Positions 48,966 through 58,720 of a stretch of 64,000 bases of DNA are shown one piece after another. The position numbers were made by a program, and so were the translations under genes. The notes under the pieces are model-generated. The model had not been told where the DNA came from and did not search any database. It saw only the letters and a program-made list of their open reading frames with translations. The stretch is taken from assembly GCA_034336665.1 (NCBI GenBank), contig CM067592.1:47955761-48019760 (forward strand), given 5' to 3'. Source of the DNA: Luscinia megarhynchos (Eukaryota; Chordata; Aves; Passeriformes; Turdidae). Positions within the stretch are counted from its first letter, which is position 1, and the number at the start of each line of letters is the position of its first letter.

Positions 48966-50193
48966 GCATTTGTGCAATGCAATAGTAACATGATGCAGAA
49001 CAGTGGAAAAAAAGAAAAAAAATAAAATAATTAGAGTCCCAGAAGGAAGTGAGATTTTGCTTGGATAACCCTGGGGAAAAAAACTTTCAACACATCTATA
49101 TACAGGGGCTAAAACAGCTGCATAGCATCCTAAAATTATGTCAGTGATGGTGAAAATGATCAGAACTTTTAAATTGAGGTAATAGACAGAAGACAGGAGA
49201 TACATGAAATGTGGAATTAAGTTGTAGTATAAAAGAAATGCCAGTGCAGTTCCAGTGAGAGTCGTTTTTTTTGCAAAATTAACCAAGATGACAGGTTGAT
49301 AAACCTGAAGAGAAAATTAAATCTATCGGAAGAAAAACTAACTTTTGAACTTTGAGTGGAAACCATTCTGATTAATGCATCTGATCCATTTGCATTAGGA
49401 TTTTCATTTTAACTGTGCAAAATTATGTCACATTATTTAAACTGTACAGCTATGAAGGCTACTCCATACTTTGAGTGTGACAAGCTTATACTTTTTAAGC
49501 TGTAAATTATAAGGTGTGATAATATTCTAGCTTCATTTATCCATATTATAGAGCTACTCAGCTCTGATGAGCATGTTTATGAGAATTCATTTTAAAAAGA
49601 TGATATGCAGTGTGCAGAAACAAAATAAAATAGTTATTGTTGCTGCTGTTAGCAAAATGTATATTTTGTGTGTAGCAGCAGGTAGATGGATAATTGTTAG
49701 CAGAACTGCATGCTGTGGATAAAGACACATTTTCTGTGTCACTAAATATGCAGCTCATTCAGTTTAGGTAAAAGAGTAATTGAAGGGTAGAAAATTTGTG
49801 GTAGCAGTGGATTGGAGATTCTAGTTCACTAAATAAGACAGGGTTTGTGGTAGTCAGAAAACGTTTTTTCTTCTTTTATTAACTGACCAGGTTCTGGGAT
49901 GTTGTTCTCCTACTTGAGTTCCAGTTTTTGCCTTAAGTTCATTTTTCCCTCAGTGCAGACAATTTCAGATAGTAGTCTCTATGTCTGTGATACATCTCAG
50001 ATAGTGAGATGCTGTGAAGGCTGTCACATTCCATCTCTCGTTTCTTTCCTCTCAGTTACATAAATAACAAGAATTTAAACACTGTCACTCCAGGATTGTG
50101 TGAACCCTTGGACATAACCAAGATTTCTTTGAGAGTCGCTGAGACCAGCAATGGGTACTGCAAGCTCTAAGGCATTGTTTTTTCTGTGTTCAG
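48966..50193. other. Unique sequence; hydrophobic antisense frame
   Basis: A 114-codon minus-strand open frame (48942-49286) overlaps the CR1 end and is unrecognised. No gene called. Confidence 0.45.
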
Positions 50194-50462
50194 CAATTAA
50201 TGTATCAGCTTAATTTCAAAGCAGCTGTGAATAAAATTGAAGTTGTCTGAAGGACTCTGCCATGGAGCTTTGTCTGCCCTGTTGGGGCCTGGCTGGAGGG
50301 ACTGCACTGCCTTTGCACTTGTGCTCCTGTCCAGCCCACCTCGGAGATACACATGGAAGATTGGGTTTGTACCAGAGACAGCCAAACGTGAGCACCGGCT
50401 CCAAAAAACAGCTGCCCACAGAGCCTGGCGTGAGTCTTGCCTAAAAACTGAAACGGAAAATC
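50194..50462 (+). other. Possible non-coding exon in a GC-richer block
   Basis: A 3' splice-like GTTTTTTCTGTGTTCAG ends at 50193 and a strong 5' splice consensus ATC|GTAAGTGC starts at 50463. The 269 nt between are markedly GC-richer than the flanks and contain several CpGs. All three phases contain a stop within the first 60 nt, so an internal coding exon is excluded. A UTR or long non-coding RNA exon is possible. Open frames of 60-93 codons exist on both strands here, none recognised. It may equally be an old GC-rich repeat. Confidence 0.2.
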
Positions 50463-51857
50463 GTAAGTGCAATTTCACTGCTCAGAGGAAGAATTTTTCC
50501 TTTTCAATTAGATGAGGGCTTTGTTTCCAAAATGCTGTCTTTTTCTGGAGGCTGCTGCATAAAGGAAAAAGCTAAGTACTTCAGAGGAAAACCCACATAA
50601 ATAGTTAAGCTGACATTGTTACAAGTTCTCTCTTTACTACAATGCCTATTGTCCTCCTTCAATTAAAGTACCATACTTATCTTACATAATCTTCTAGTGA
50701 TATCATTCTGATTAAAATGCTGGGATTTTTATCTCCACTCTCAAATTAGCACTGTGATATACCCGGTATACTCAATAAAAAAAACCAAAACTACTGGAAT
50801 AAGAAGGAAAATTTTGTGTTTTCTGAAATATGTATTTGGCAGAGCAATCAATTTTGAATTAATGCCTGTTGGAAAGTAGTTAGATAATTAGATAAAAAAA
50901 GTCACAGATACTTTTTTACTGAGGTCTTTCAAAGTAAGCATATTTTACTTTTGAATATATTTATTGTTTTAAAATCATTTATCTTTCCTTTTGAGACTAT
51001 TCTCAGATCTGAAATGCATATAAAAATAATGCTAAAAAAAAAGGACAACACAAAATTACCTGGGTAGTTTTTTTTGGTAAAATATGTTTGATTACATTAT
51101 AGCATCCCATTAATATAAGCTTTATTTTCAGTTGAAATCAAGACTCTGAAAAGGCTTTTCATTTTTGTAGCCCTTAAAGGACACAGAGGACTAGACAAGT
51201 ATTGCACTTCTATGAGTCTTCTAACTGTGTCCTATTTGGTGATACCAAAACACCACTGAGAATATACTGTCCTAGTACAGAATATACTGTCCTTAGTCCT
51301 TATACTCCTGTATAAACTACTATTGTTGCTTATATGAAACGTGGAAAAAACTTATTATGTCTCAAATCGACAGTACTAAGGGGGAAATACCCTACCCCTT
51401 ATTTTGTATATTTTCCAGCTATTCTGTCCCTGACAAACACTTTTGAAAGAGCATTTGTTACAATAGAATCTTACGGCATTTATTTATCTAGATGTCAAAC
51501 AAAAGCATTCAAATGAGATCTTTCAAAAATTCAAGAGAATCTGAAAGCATTTTGAGGTAAGCCTTTAGTTAGGTATCACTGATATTTCTGCCTAACTGGA
51601 GAACCTCTGCTGAAATTCATAAGGCAGTTCTGCACAGTTCTATAAGTGGTACAAAGGACTAACTGTTCACTTTGCAGTGATTTTGTTCCTCTTCTTCTCC
51701 CAGGTAATAATAGAAGGTGTTCCTTCTTTGGTCTTCAACTTTCATTAGTGTATTGTTTTGTTTAAGCATTCAGGAATGCCATAAGACAATTGCCAAACCT
51801 GTCATTGAAATAATAGATTACGTGACACCCTTTTTCAGATAGATCTTAACCATTGTT
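50463..51857. other. Unique AT-rich sequence; 20-bp near-duplicate
   Basis: An AGAATATACTGTCC-containing 20-bp unit is repeated in tandem at 51259-51298 with minor differences. No gene recognised. Confidence 0.45.
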
Positions 51858-51933
51858 TTTTGGTTGGTTTTTGTTGTTTGGGTTTTTTTGGTTTTTAGTT
51901 TTTGGGGTTTTGTTTGTTTGTTTGTTTGTTGGT
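51858..51933. repeat. T/G-rich low-complexity tract
   Basis: GGTTTTT, GGGTTTTTTT and five GTTT units. Same type as the tracts at 8486 and 57741. Confidence 0.88.
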
Positions 51934-53879
51934 GCTCTACTTACTGTCTTAAGTGCTGTGTGGACAGACATAGCATGAGTAAAGGCAGAGACTCATGAAG
52001 AAGTTTGAAACACCAATTTTGGAGAAAAGTTTTCTTTTATTACAACAGGATTTCATTATTTTGTGACTAGTATTAGTTAAATTAATGATCTAATATCTGA
52101 CCCACCATAAAACCTTCCACAAATGGCAGCACAAAAATGAAAGTTAACGATAAAAGTCTCCAAATGAAAGCTTTTAAAGCTTTCAGAAAGAAAGACAGAA
52201 AGAATTGTTCAACAAGTACTTGTTTAAGCCAAGATGATAGTTTAAAAAAATAATCACTAGAAAAACATTTTGTTTTGAGCACACTTAGTTTTGAAAATAA
52301 AACTGCAGGAGCCTGTAAACACAGGAAAAAAATTATAGCTGGAAAGAGGATTCATATTACAATTTCTTTTACAACATTTCATTTGTACCTGACGGAACCA
52401 TTTGGAAAAACCTAAAATGAGTTCAAAAAATATCTGTATCACTGTTTTTTTTTAAATTATAAATTAGAAATATGACCAAAATCCCCAAGTACTGTTCCTT
52501 TGTTTGAACAAATTTTTATCACAGTCAGATGAAATGAGCTTTCTCCTGGGTTTTTTGTTTGTTTGTTTGTTTGTTTCAAGTAATTAACACATATTAGTCA
52601 GCCTAGATAAAAAACGTCATAGCTCCTATCACAGTCTTACAAAGGGAGAATTATTATGTTCCATTTCTCATATTTTCTTTATTGTTATTAATATATGTAA
52701 CAAACAATAGGAAAAAATATAATACTCCAAATTTAATTATGCATTAAACTCTGGCTACTAATCTTAAAAAGGAAGTAGTTGCTATAAATTGATCAGATAT
52801 ACTGGGCTTTCATATGAAGACTGCATCTCTTGACAAAAAGACAGTTGCAGCAATGTGGGATACTTTGATTTGTGAAGACAGTGTCAATAGGAATAAATAA
52901 GCACTTCCTCTCAGAAAAATAGGGAAAACCAAGGAAATGTCCTGGAAGAAATATGGGATCTCCAAAGGGAATATTATCACAGAAGGGAAAATTTCTGGAA
53001 CTGGTTATGCCTGGAATTTATTAAGTACAATTTGTATCTAGGTTGAAGAACCTATCAGGAAAGGGAAATGGAGCAGGATCTTTGCCAACAACCAGCGTAC
53101 AATCTCTGGGGCAAAGAGGTCTAAATTAATAAGTGGTTTGGTAATATTGAAATGTTTAGCTGTTTCAGCAGTCTTATAGGGTGCACAGTAGCTCTGCTCA
53201 AAAACTGAGCAGCTCAATAAGGAGGAGCACCTTGTGAGAGCCAGGGCAGAGGTGCAGAAGGGTGTTTTGGCCTGAGGATCTCATGTCTGTGCATGCAAGC
53301 ACAAGTGATTTCTTTCAGCGCTGCAGTGCAATTCCAGTAATTTTGTATGGCAGCCAAGGTGGCTGTTTCCCTAAGGGAGTCAGAGGAGGGAGATTTCAGC
53401 CATTTCCTGTCACTTTGCAAAGCATCATTTTAGACTGTCTTGCTAATAAATGAAGTGTAGCTTAGGGCACAGAGACATACCTTTCAGATACAATTTCAGT
53501 CTGAAAATTTTGGGGGTCTGATTTTACTCGTATATTCAGGTTTGTAATGTGATTATTGGTATTCAGTGATATTTGACCATTAAATAGTTCTGGTTGCTAT
53601 GAAGAGGTTGGTAGAATGATCTTTTACATTCAGGACTTATTTTTCCTTTGTCTTCTCTAATAATAGGATGTTTACTAGACCATAATGTTTAAGACAGAAA
53701 GGATTTTTAAATTTTTAGGTTTTTTTAATGAGATTATGTGAAACAAGTTTTCTGAGATTACACATTAAACTGCTAAAAATAGTACTCACAACCTCTAATC
53801 CAGCTCTCTGTTTATATACCTGAAGAAGATAATTGTCTTTTGAGCAGAAAGCTGAAACAAAAATTGTTTTGTGTTGTAA
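51934..53879. other. Unique sequence with short (GTTT)n
   Basis: (GTTT)n at 52551-52576. A slightly GC-richer patch at about 53220-53410 has 60-70-codon frames on both strands that I do not recognise. Confidence 0.45.
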
Positions 53880-54924
53880 GGGATCCAATTTCCAAGATCA
53901 TATAGTCCAGATCATCTGCCATGATCAGGGACATCCTTCATTAGATCAAATTCCCATCCAGCCTGACTTTGAACACTTCCATGGATGGGGTATCCACAAC
54001 TTCTCCGGATAACCTGTGTCAGTGTTTAACAGTCTCATATAAAAAATACATTGTACTTATATATATTCATTATACTAAACCTACTCAAATAGTCTCAAAT
54101 TTTTTTCAATTTAAAACTCTTTCTGCTTTCGCGGTCCATAAGAAACTTAGAAAAAAGTCTGTGTCCTTCATACAGACTCCTTTTTAAATATTGGAAGGGT
54201 GCAGTGAGGCCTCCTGGAGTGCTCGCTTCTATAGGCCAAAAAAATTAGTTTTCTCAATCTTCATCCATAGGGAAGATGTTTCAGCCCTCTTGTCATTCAT
54301 CAATCATGGAACATCATTTGCATGGTCATCTTCTGGACCTGCACTAGCAGTTCTGTGTCCTTCCTGCACTGGGACCCCAGAGCTGGGTGCAGGGTTCCAG
54401 CTGGGGTCTCACAGAGCAGAGCAGAGCAGAGGGGCAGAATCCCCTCCCTCCCCTGCTGCCCACGCTGCTTTGGATGCAGCCCAGGACACGTTTGATTTCT
54501 GGGCTGGTAGTGCCCATGGCTGGGTCATGTCCACATTTTCAACCATCACCACCCCCAAGTCGTTCTTGGCAGGGTCCCTTCATCCCCCAGCCCATATGAT
54601 ACTGGAGGTTATCCTGACCCAGGTGCAGGACTTTGCACATCCCTTTTGAACTTCAAGTGATATGCACAGAGCCCCCTGTCAAACATGTCAGGGTCCCTCT
54701 GAATGGCATCCCTTTACTCCATCAAATGCAGTTTGTGTACTCTGCAAACTTCCTGAGATTGTGCTTAGTCCCAGTATGTCATTGAGGAAGATGTTTATGG
54801 CACAGTTGCCACTATAGACCCTTGAGGGTCATCACTCATCTCTGGTTTCCACCTGGACACTGAGACACTGACTATAAAAGTTTTCGGGTAAGTCATCCAT
54901 ACAATTCCTCATATAATTAAAAAT
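53880..54924 (-). mobile_element. CR1 LINE, long copy, 3' portion (left of microsatellite)
   Basis: Antisense CR1 from the 3' UTR into the reverse transcriptase frame. CTTTGAACACTTCCATGGAT then GGGGTATCCACAACTTCTC (about 53969) is 3' UTR. ACTGGGACCCCAGAGCTGGG (about 54368), GGGGTCTCACAGAGCAGAG (about 54403) and AGGGGCAGAATCCCCTCCCT (about 54429) follow. TGACCCAGGTGCAGGACTTT (about 54615) precedes a GGTCCCTCTGAATGGCATCC block (about 54691), and a GACCCTTGAGGGTCATCACT block (about 54818) follows. It then meets the ATCC array and resumes on the far side. The 152-codon plus-strand frame at 54191-54649 is antisense to the LINE and not a gene. Confidence 0.92.
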
Positions 54925-55214
54925 CTATCCATCCATCCATCCATCCATCCATCCATCCATCCATCCATCCATCCATCCATCCATCCATCCATCCATCCAT
55001 CCATCCATCCATCCATCCATCCATCCATCCATCCATCCATCCATCCATCCATCCATCCATCCATCCATCCATCCATCCATTTATCCATCCATCCATCCAT
55101 CCATCCATCCATCCATCCATCCATCCATCCATCCATCCATCCATCCATCCATCCATCCATCCATCCATCCATCCATCCATCCATCCATCCATCCATCCAT
55201 CCATCCATCCACCC
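54925..55214. repeat. (ATCC)n tetranucleotide array, about 72 units, inside CR1
   Basis: About 290 bp of ATCC units with a single variant unit (ATTT) at about 55079-55082 that does not break the phase. Read on the minus strand it gives open frames of 99 and 133 codons made of Trp-Met-Asp-Gly repeats, because three 4-bp units equal four codons. These are not genes. CR1 sequence lies on both sides, and CR1 normally has a short CCATCCATC-like segment near this point, which could have seeded the expansion. Confidence 0.95.
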
Positions 55215-55512
55215 ACGTCTGTCCCATACAGTGGCAGGAATGTTTTGGACCATATCCAAGGCCTTATAGGTAAATGACACCTGTAGTTCTTTTCCTTGCC
55301 CCCTGTTCATTCATTCCATCACAGAAAATCTGCGTGTGATTTAGTAAGGCATGATTTGGTCTCTGAAGTCACATTTGTTGTGTCTCCTCTGGGTATTCCA
55401 TATGTTTCAATGTAAGGAGATCATAGTTTCTTCCAGGAGAAACTGTGCCTTACACGGCACAGAGATGAGGATGACTGGTCAGTTATTCCCAGAATTCTTC
55501 TTTTTATCCTCT
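55215..55512 (-). mobile_element. CR1 LINE, same copy, right of microsatellite
   Basis: The antisense CR1 resumes. TTTTGGACCATATCCAAGGC then CTTATAGGTAAATGAC matches the usual 'accatgtcaaaggccttgcagaagtccaggtagatgac'. ACCTGTAGTTCTTTTCCTTG follows (about 55279), then the AGAGATGAGGATGACTGGTC block (about 55460) matching 'agaggtgaggctgaccggtctgtagttcc'. Similarity ends near 55512, the 5' truncation point. Together with the left part the copy spans about 1.3 kb without the repeat. Confidence 0.85.
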
Positions 55513-56787
55513 CATTAATTACTTTTTATTATGTCAGAATTCATTTTAGGTTTGCTTCTTTTATGAGAGGAGTTTTTTTCACATTCGTTATTCAGAAATT
55601 TAAATGTAATTGACATAATAAGGGAATAGAAAATTATATGGCTTGTCTTAACTAATTCTGAAAACTCTTAGAGACTAGATTGTTTTCAATTATTTTGTGA
55701 AAATGAATGTGAAAAAACACTAAGGAAAATCCTTGACAGAGGTCAGAATTTTCAGACAAGAATATTGCAGTTACAAAGTACATATCCAGCAAACTCTTGA
55801 TTTAAGACAATATCTCATTTATAGTGTTCTTCCCTATGAAGTTGCTCCATGGATCTTGATTTTCTTGTCAAGTTCCAAAGTTACAGGCGAAAACAGCCAT
55901 TACCTCCTCTGCATAGTGCAGAGTGTACAATGTCTTCACAGGTGCAGACACAGCTGACCTAAGTTGCCATTGCCACATACCACAATGCTTGTTTTAGGCC
56001 AGTGGGTATTTCCCTGGAAAATGCATTCCTGTAGGGACAGAATGTTAAGTGTTGATAGCTACTCTATCATCCTGCAAACACAGAGATTTTAGGGTTGCAA
56101 GTGACTGCTTTAGTAATGAGTTGGTGCAAGACCTCTAATTAAAGGAAGACTTACATCTGCTTTTGTGTACAGCTGGAATCATTAATAATGGTAAAAATAT
56201 TTCTGCCTTGCAAGCATTGCAGATTTTTCTGCTTCTCTTTATTATGAGCAAATTTCTAGAAAAAAAATTATATTCTACCTCTATACTCAGTGCTGCTCTT
56301 AATGTAAATTGCTAGAGATGAATCAGGGTATATTTTTTTTATCCTCTGTATTCTCTTTCATAATTTCTTTCAAATGAAGACAGGATGAAGCTAGCTTTAA
56401 GAAAGAAAAAATGACAAATTTGTTTTATTTGTGTTTTTGAACTGAGATCTTACTAATGTTTTATGAGACATTTTTATTCTGACAGAAACAGTTGCCCAGT
56501 AATTCAGGTCAATTCTCTTTTTTTAAAGTACCAATAAAATAATAATTTAAAAAATACATTATTCATTTCTTATGAAGCCCCCTTCCCCTCAAAAAGATGT
56601 CAAGACATCTGAGAAAACAGACACTACCTGCATTTCAAATGAATGGGTATTTTCTTGTAAAAGCACCTATGGAATGTCTTGCTGGCTTTGGTTGTACAGA
56701 TTCGTGACACTCAGACATAGACCATGTAAAACACACAAACCTTTCTTAATAAGTAGTTCATAAATACAAAGAACCAACCACAAACTC
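55513..56787. other. Unique AT-rich sequence, no gene seen
   Basis: No repeat or coding frame recognised. Confidence 0.45.
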
Positions 56788-56850
56788 AAATCTTTTTTTT
56801 TTTTTGTTGGTTTTTTGTTGGTGGTTAGTTTTGTTTTTTTTTTTCTTTTG
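56788..56850. repeat. T-rich low-complexity tract
   Basis: T-runs with GTTGG interruptions. Confidence 0.8.
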
Positions 56851-57740
56851 AATCCCCTACATGATTCTTACTGTTAGAAATTATGAGTAATTGTTAGCAA
56901 TGTATGTGATAACTAAACACAAATGATCCACTCAGTTTTCTAATGGTTGCAAATAGATGCTAGGGCATACTTTTATTGGAAAAGCAGCATAAAAGCTATA
57001 AAAAACCAGAAAGGTAAGATTTAGCTAAAATGAGTTCAAATATTTAATTCTCATATTTGTAAGTAAGTCTCTTGAGGTGAAGACAGGGAAAATAGAATCA
57101 ATTATACACTTCAGCCTAAAGAACTTTTTATGGAATATTTTTATTTAATTAACTACCAGCTTCCCACAAGGCAGAAAAACTCATTGGTATTTAGATATAA
57201 ATGACGCAAAATTGGTTCTCTGGCTCTTCCTTTGTTAGTACTTCTACCATATAAATAACTTTAATAGGATTTTGCGCACTAAAAATAAATTTTCATATTA
57301 AATAAAGTCAATTTTCCTATCTTTCTATAGCGTCCTAAGGGAAAGTAGATATATGAATAAGATAATCCATCATTAGTAGCAATGGTGTGAATAAAACACA
57401 CTATTTAAATACAGCCTGAGAAAGGGTTCTTAGCTGGTCAAATTTTGGAAGGCTGTGCAATGCTTTAAGCTAAACTTGCTGACAATGTGAGCTGGGGTCA
57501 TCAATCCGTTTGATGCTCTAGTGAGCTTAAATAAAAAAATGTGAGAAAACTCATAGGTGGAAAATAGCAGATAAAGACTATCATTGTTACAAAATACAAA
57601 CAACTCAGTGTTAGACCTTGCACTTCCAAGTAAAAAGCAATGCAATAGGAAACAAGAAACTGTATTGACATCCCATTTCAATCCTTGTTAGAAAATTTCT
57701 TAAGACTGTCACATGCCAGATCAAGCTACTTGGAAAAACA
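56851..57740. other. Unique AT-rich sequence, no gene seen
   Basis: No feature recognised. Confidence 0.45.
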
Positions 57741-57899
57741 AGTTGGTTTTGGTTTGTTTTTTGGTTTTTTTTTGTTTTGTTTTGGTTTGGTTTGGTTTTG
57801 ATTGCTTCTTTTTTTGTTTGGTTGGTTGGGTTTTTGCTGTTTTGTTTTGATTTGGTTTGATTTGGTTTGGTTTGGTTTTTTTAATTTTGTTTTATTAAA
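57741..57899. repeat. T/G-rich low-complexity tract (GGTTT units)
   Basis: About 160 bp of TTTGG, TTTTG and TTTGA units. The 62-codon minus-strand frame (Lys, Gln, Asn, Pro, Thr) is compositional. Confidence 0.9.
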
Positions 57900-58152
57900 A
57901 AATGTCTCCCCCAAGCATATTCAGAAGCAACTGTAGAAATTCTTTGCTGAAAATGTGACATTTCTCATGCAAAAGGTTTTCAAGTGTTTGGTATATTTTC
58001 TTGTTTCACCATTCCTTTTTATGCATGTACTACATTTCTTTATGCATAATAGAAAATTAGGATTTATATCACTTCCCTAAAGGATCATAAAAATAAACAA
58101 AAGAAGCACATTTTCAGTTGCAGCAGACATTCAGAAGAAGCTTTGAAGGGTG
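57900..58152. other. Unique AT-rich spacer
   Basis: Short stretch between the T/G tract and the minus-strand LTR. No feature recognised. Confidence 0.4.
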
Positions 58153-58720
58153 TGTCATAATTTCACTCCAGACAGCAATTAACCACCTCAGAGCCAATTT
58201 CTCACTTCTCTCCAGTCGGATGGGGGAGAGAATTGAAAGAGTAAAAGTGAGAAAATTCCTGGATTGAAAATTAAACAGCTTAATAAATGAAATAATAATT
58301 ACAAAATAATAATTAAAAATGTAGTGAAAGGGAAAGTAACAAAAAGAGAGAAAAATAAAGCCCAAGAAAAACGAGGGACGCAAGTAAAAAACATCTGCTC
58401 ACCACCAACCAGCAGGTGCCCAGGCACTTCCAGTGGTGCTGGAAAGCCCTGGGCCAGCTTTCCCTGAAATTTATGTGCCGAGCATGATGCCATGTGGCCA
58501 GCTGGGGTCAGCTGTCCTGGTGTGCTCCCTCCCAGCTCCTTGTGAACTGCTGACCCCGTTTCCAGCACAAGAATCTGAAAAGTCCTTGACTTAGTTTAAG
58601 CACTGCTCAGCAACTGAACCAACTGTGTGTTATCAACACTCTTGTCATCCCAAATGCAAAACCCAGCACTGTACCTGCTGTGCAGGGGAAGTAATTCTGT
58701 ACCACCTGAAAGGCCGGAAG
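58153..58720 (-). mobile_element. Decayed solo LTR of an endogenous retrovirus
   Basis: Read on the plus strand, the element begins TGTCATAATTTCACTCC and passes GGATGGGGGAGAGAATTGAA then AGAGTAAAAGTGAGAAAATT (about 58218-58257), an A/T-rich stretch, AAAATAAAGCCCAAGAAAAA (about 58352) and ATGCCATGTGGCCAGC (about 58488). It ends with GTGTGTTATCAACACTCTTG (about 58625) and a CCACCTGAAAGGCCGG-type end near 58715. This order matches the reverse complement of a very common passerine LTR as I remember it, so the sense strand is minus. Its promoter A/T box would fall near 58468-58475. The termini are degraded and I find no convincing target duplication. No internal proviral sequence is present. Confidence 0.75.

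Noticed and set aside
54210..54235. GTGCTCGCTTCTATAGG resembling the 5' end of U6 snRNA
   Set aside because: The remainder of U6 is absent and the surrounding order is that of antisense CR1, where a similar 'ccttctcttctccaggc' block is expected.
54191..54649. 152-codon plus-strand open frame
   Set aside because: It lies wholly in minus-strand CR1, so it is antisense to a dead LINE and shows no protein features.
54925..55214. Regular direct repeats that could suggest a CRISPR or satellite array
   Set aside because: The unit is 4 bp with no spacers, so it is a microsatellite in vertebrate DNA.
54909..55310. 133-codon minus-strand open frame of Trp-Met-Asp-Gly repeats
   Set aside because: It is the direct translation of the ATCC microsatellite. 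The 4-bp unit keeps one frame open for any length, and the flanks are antisense to CR1.
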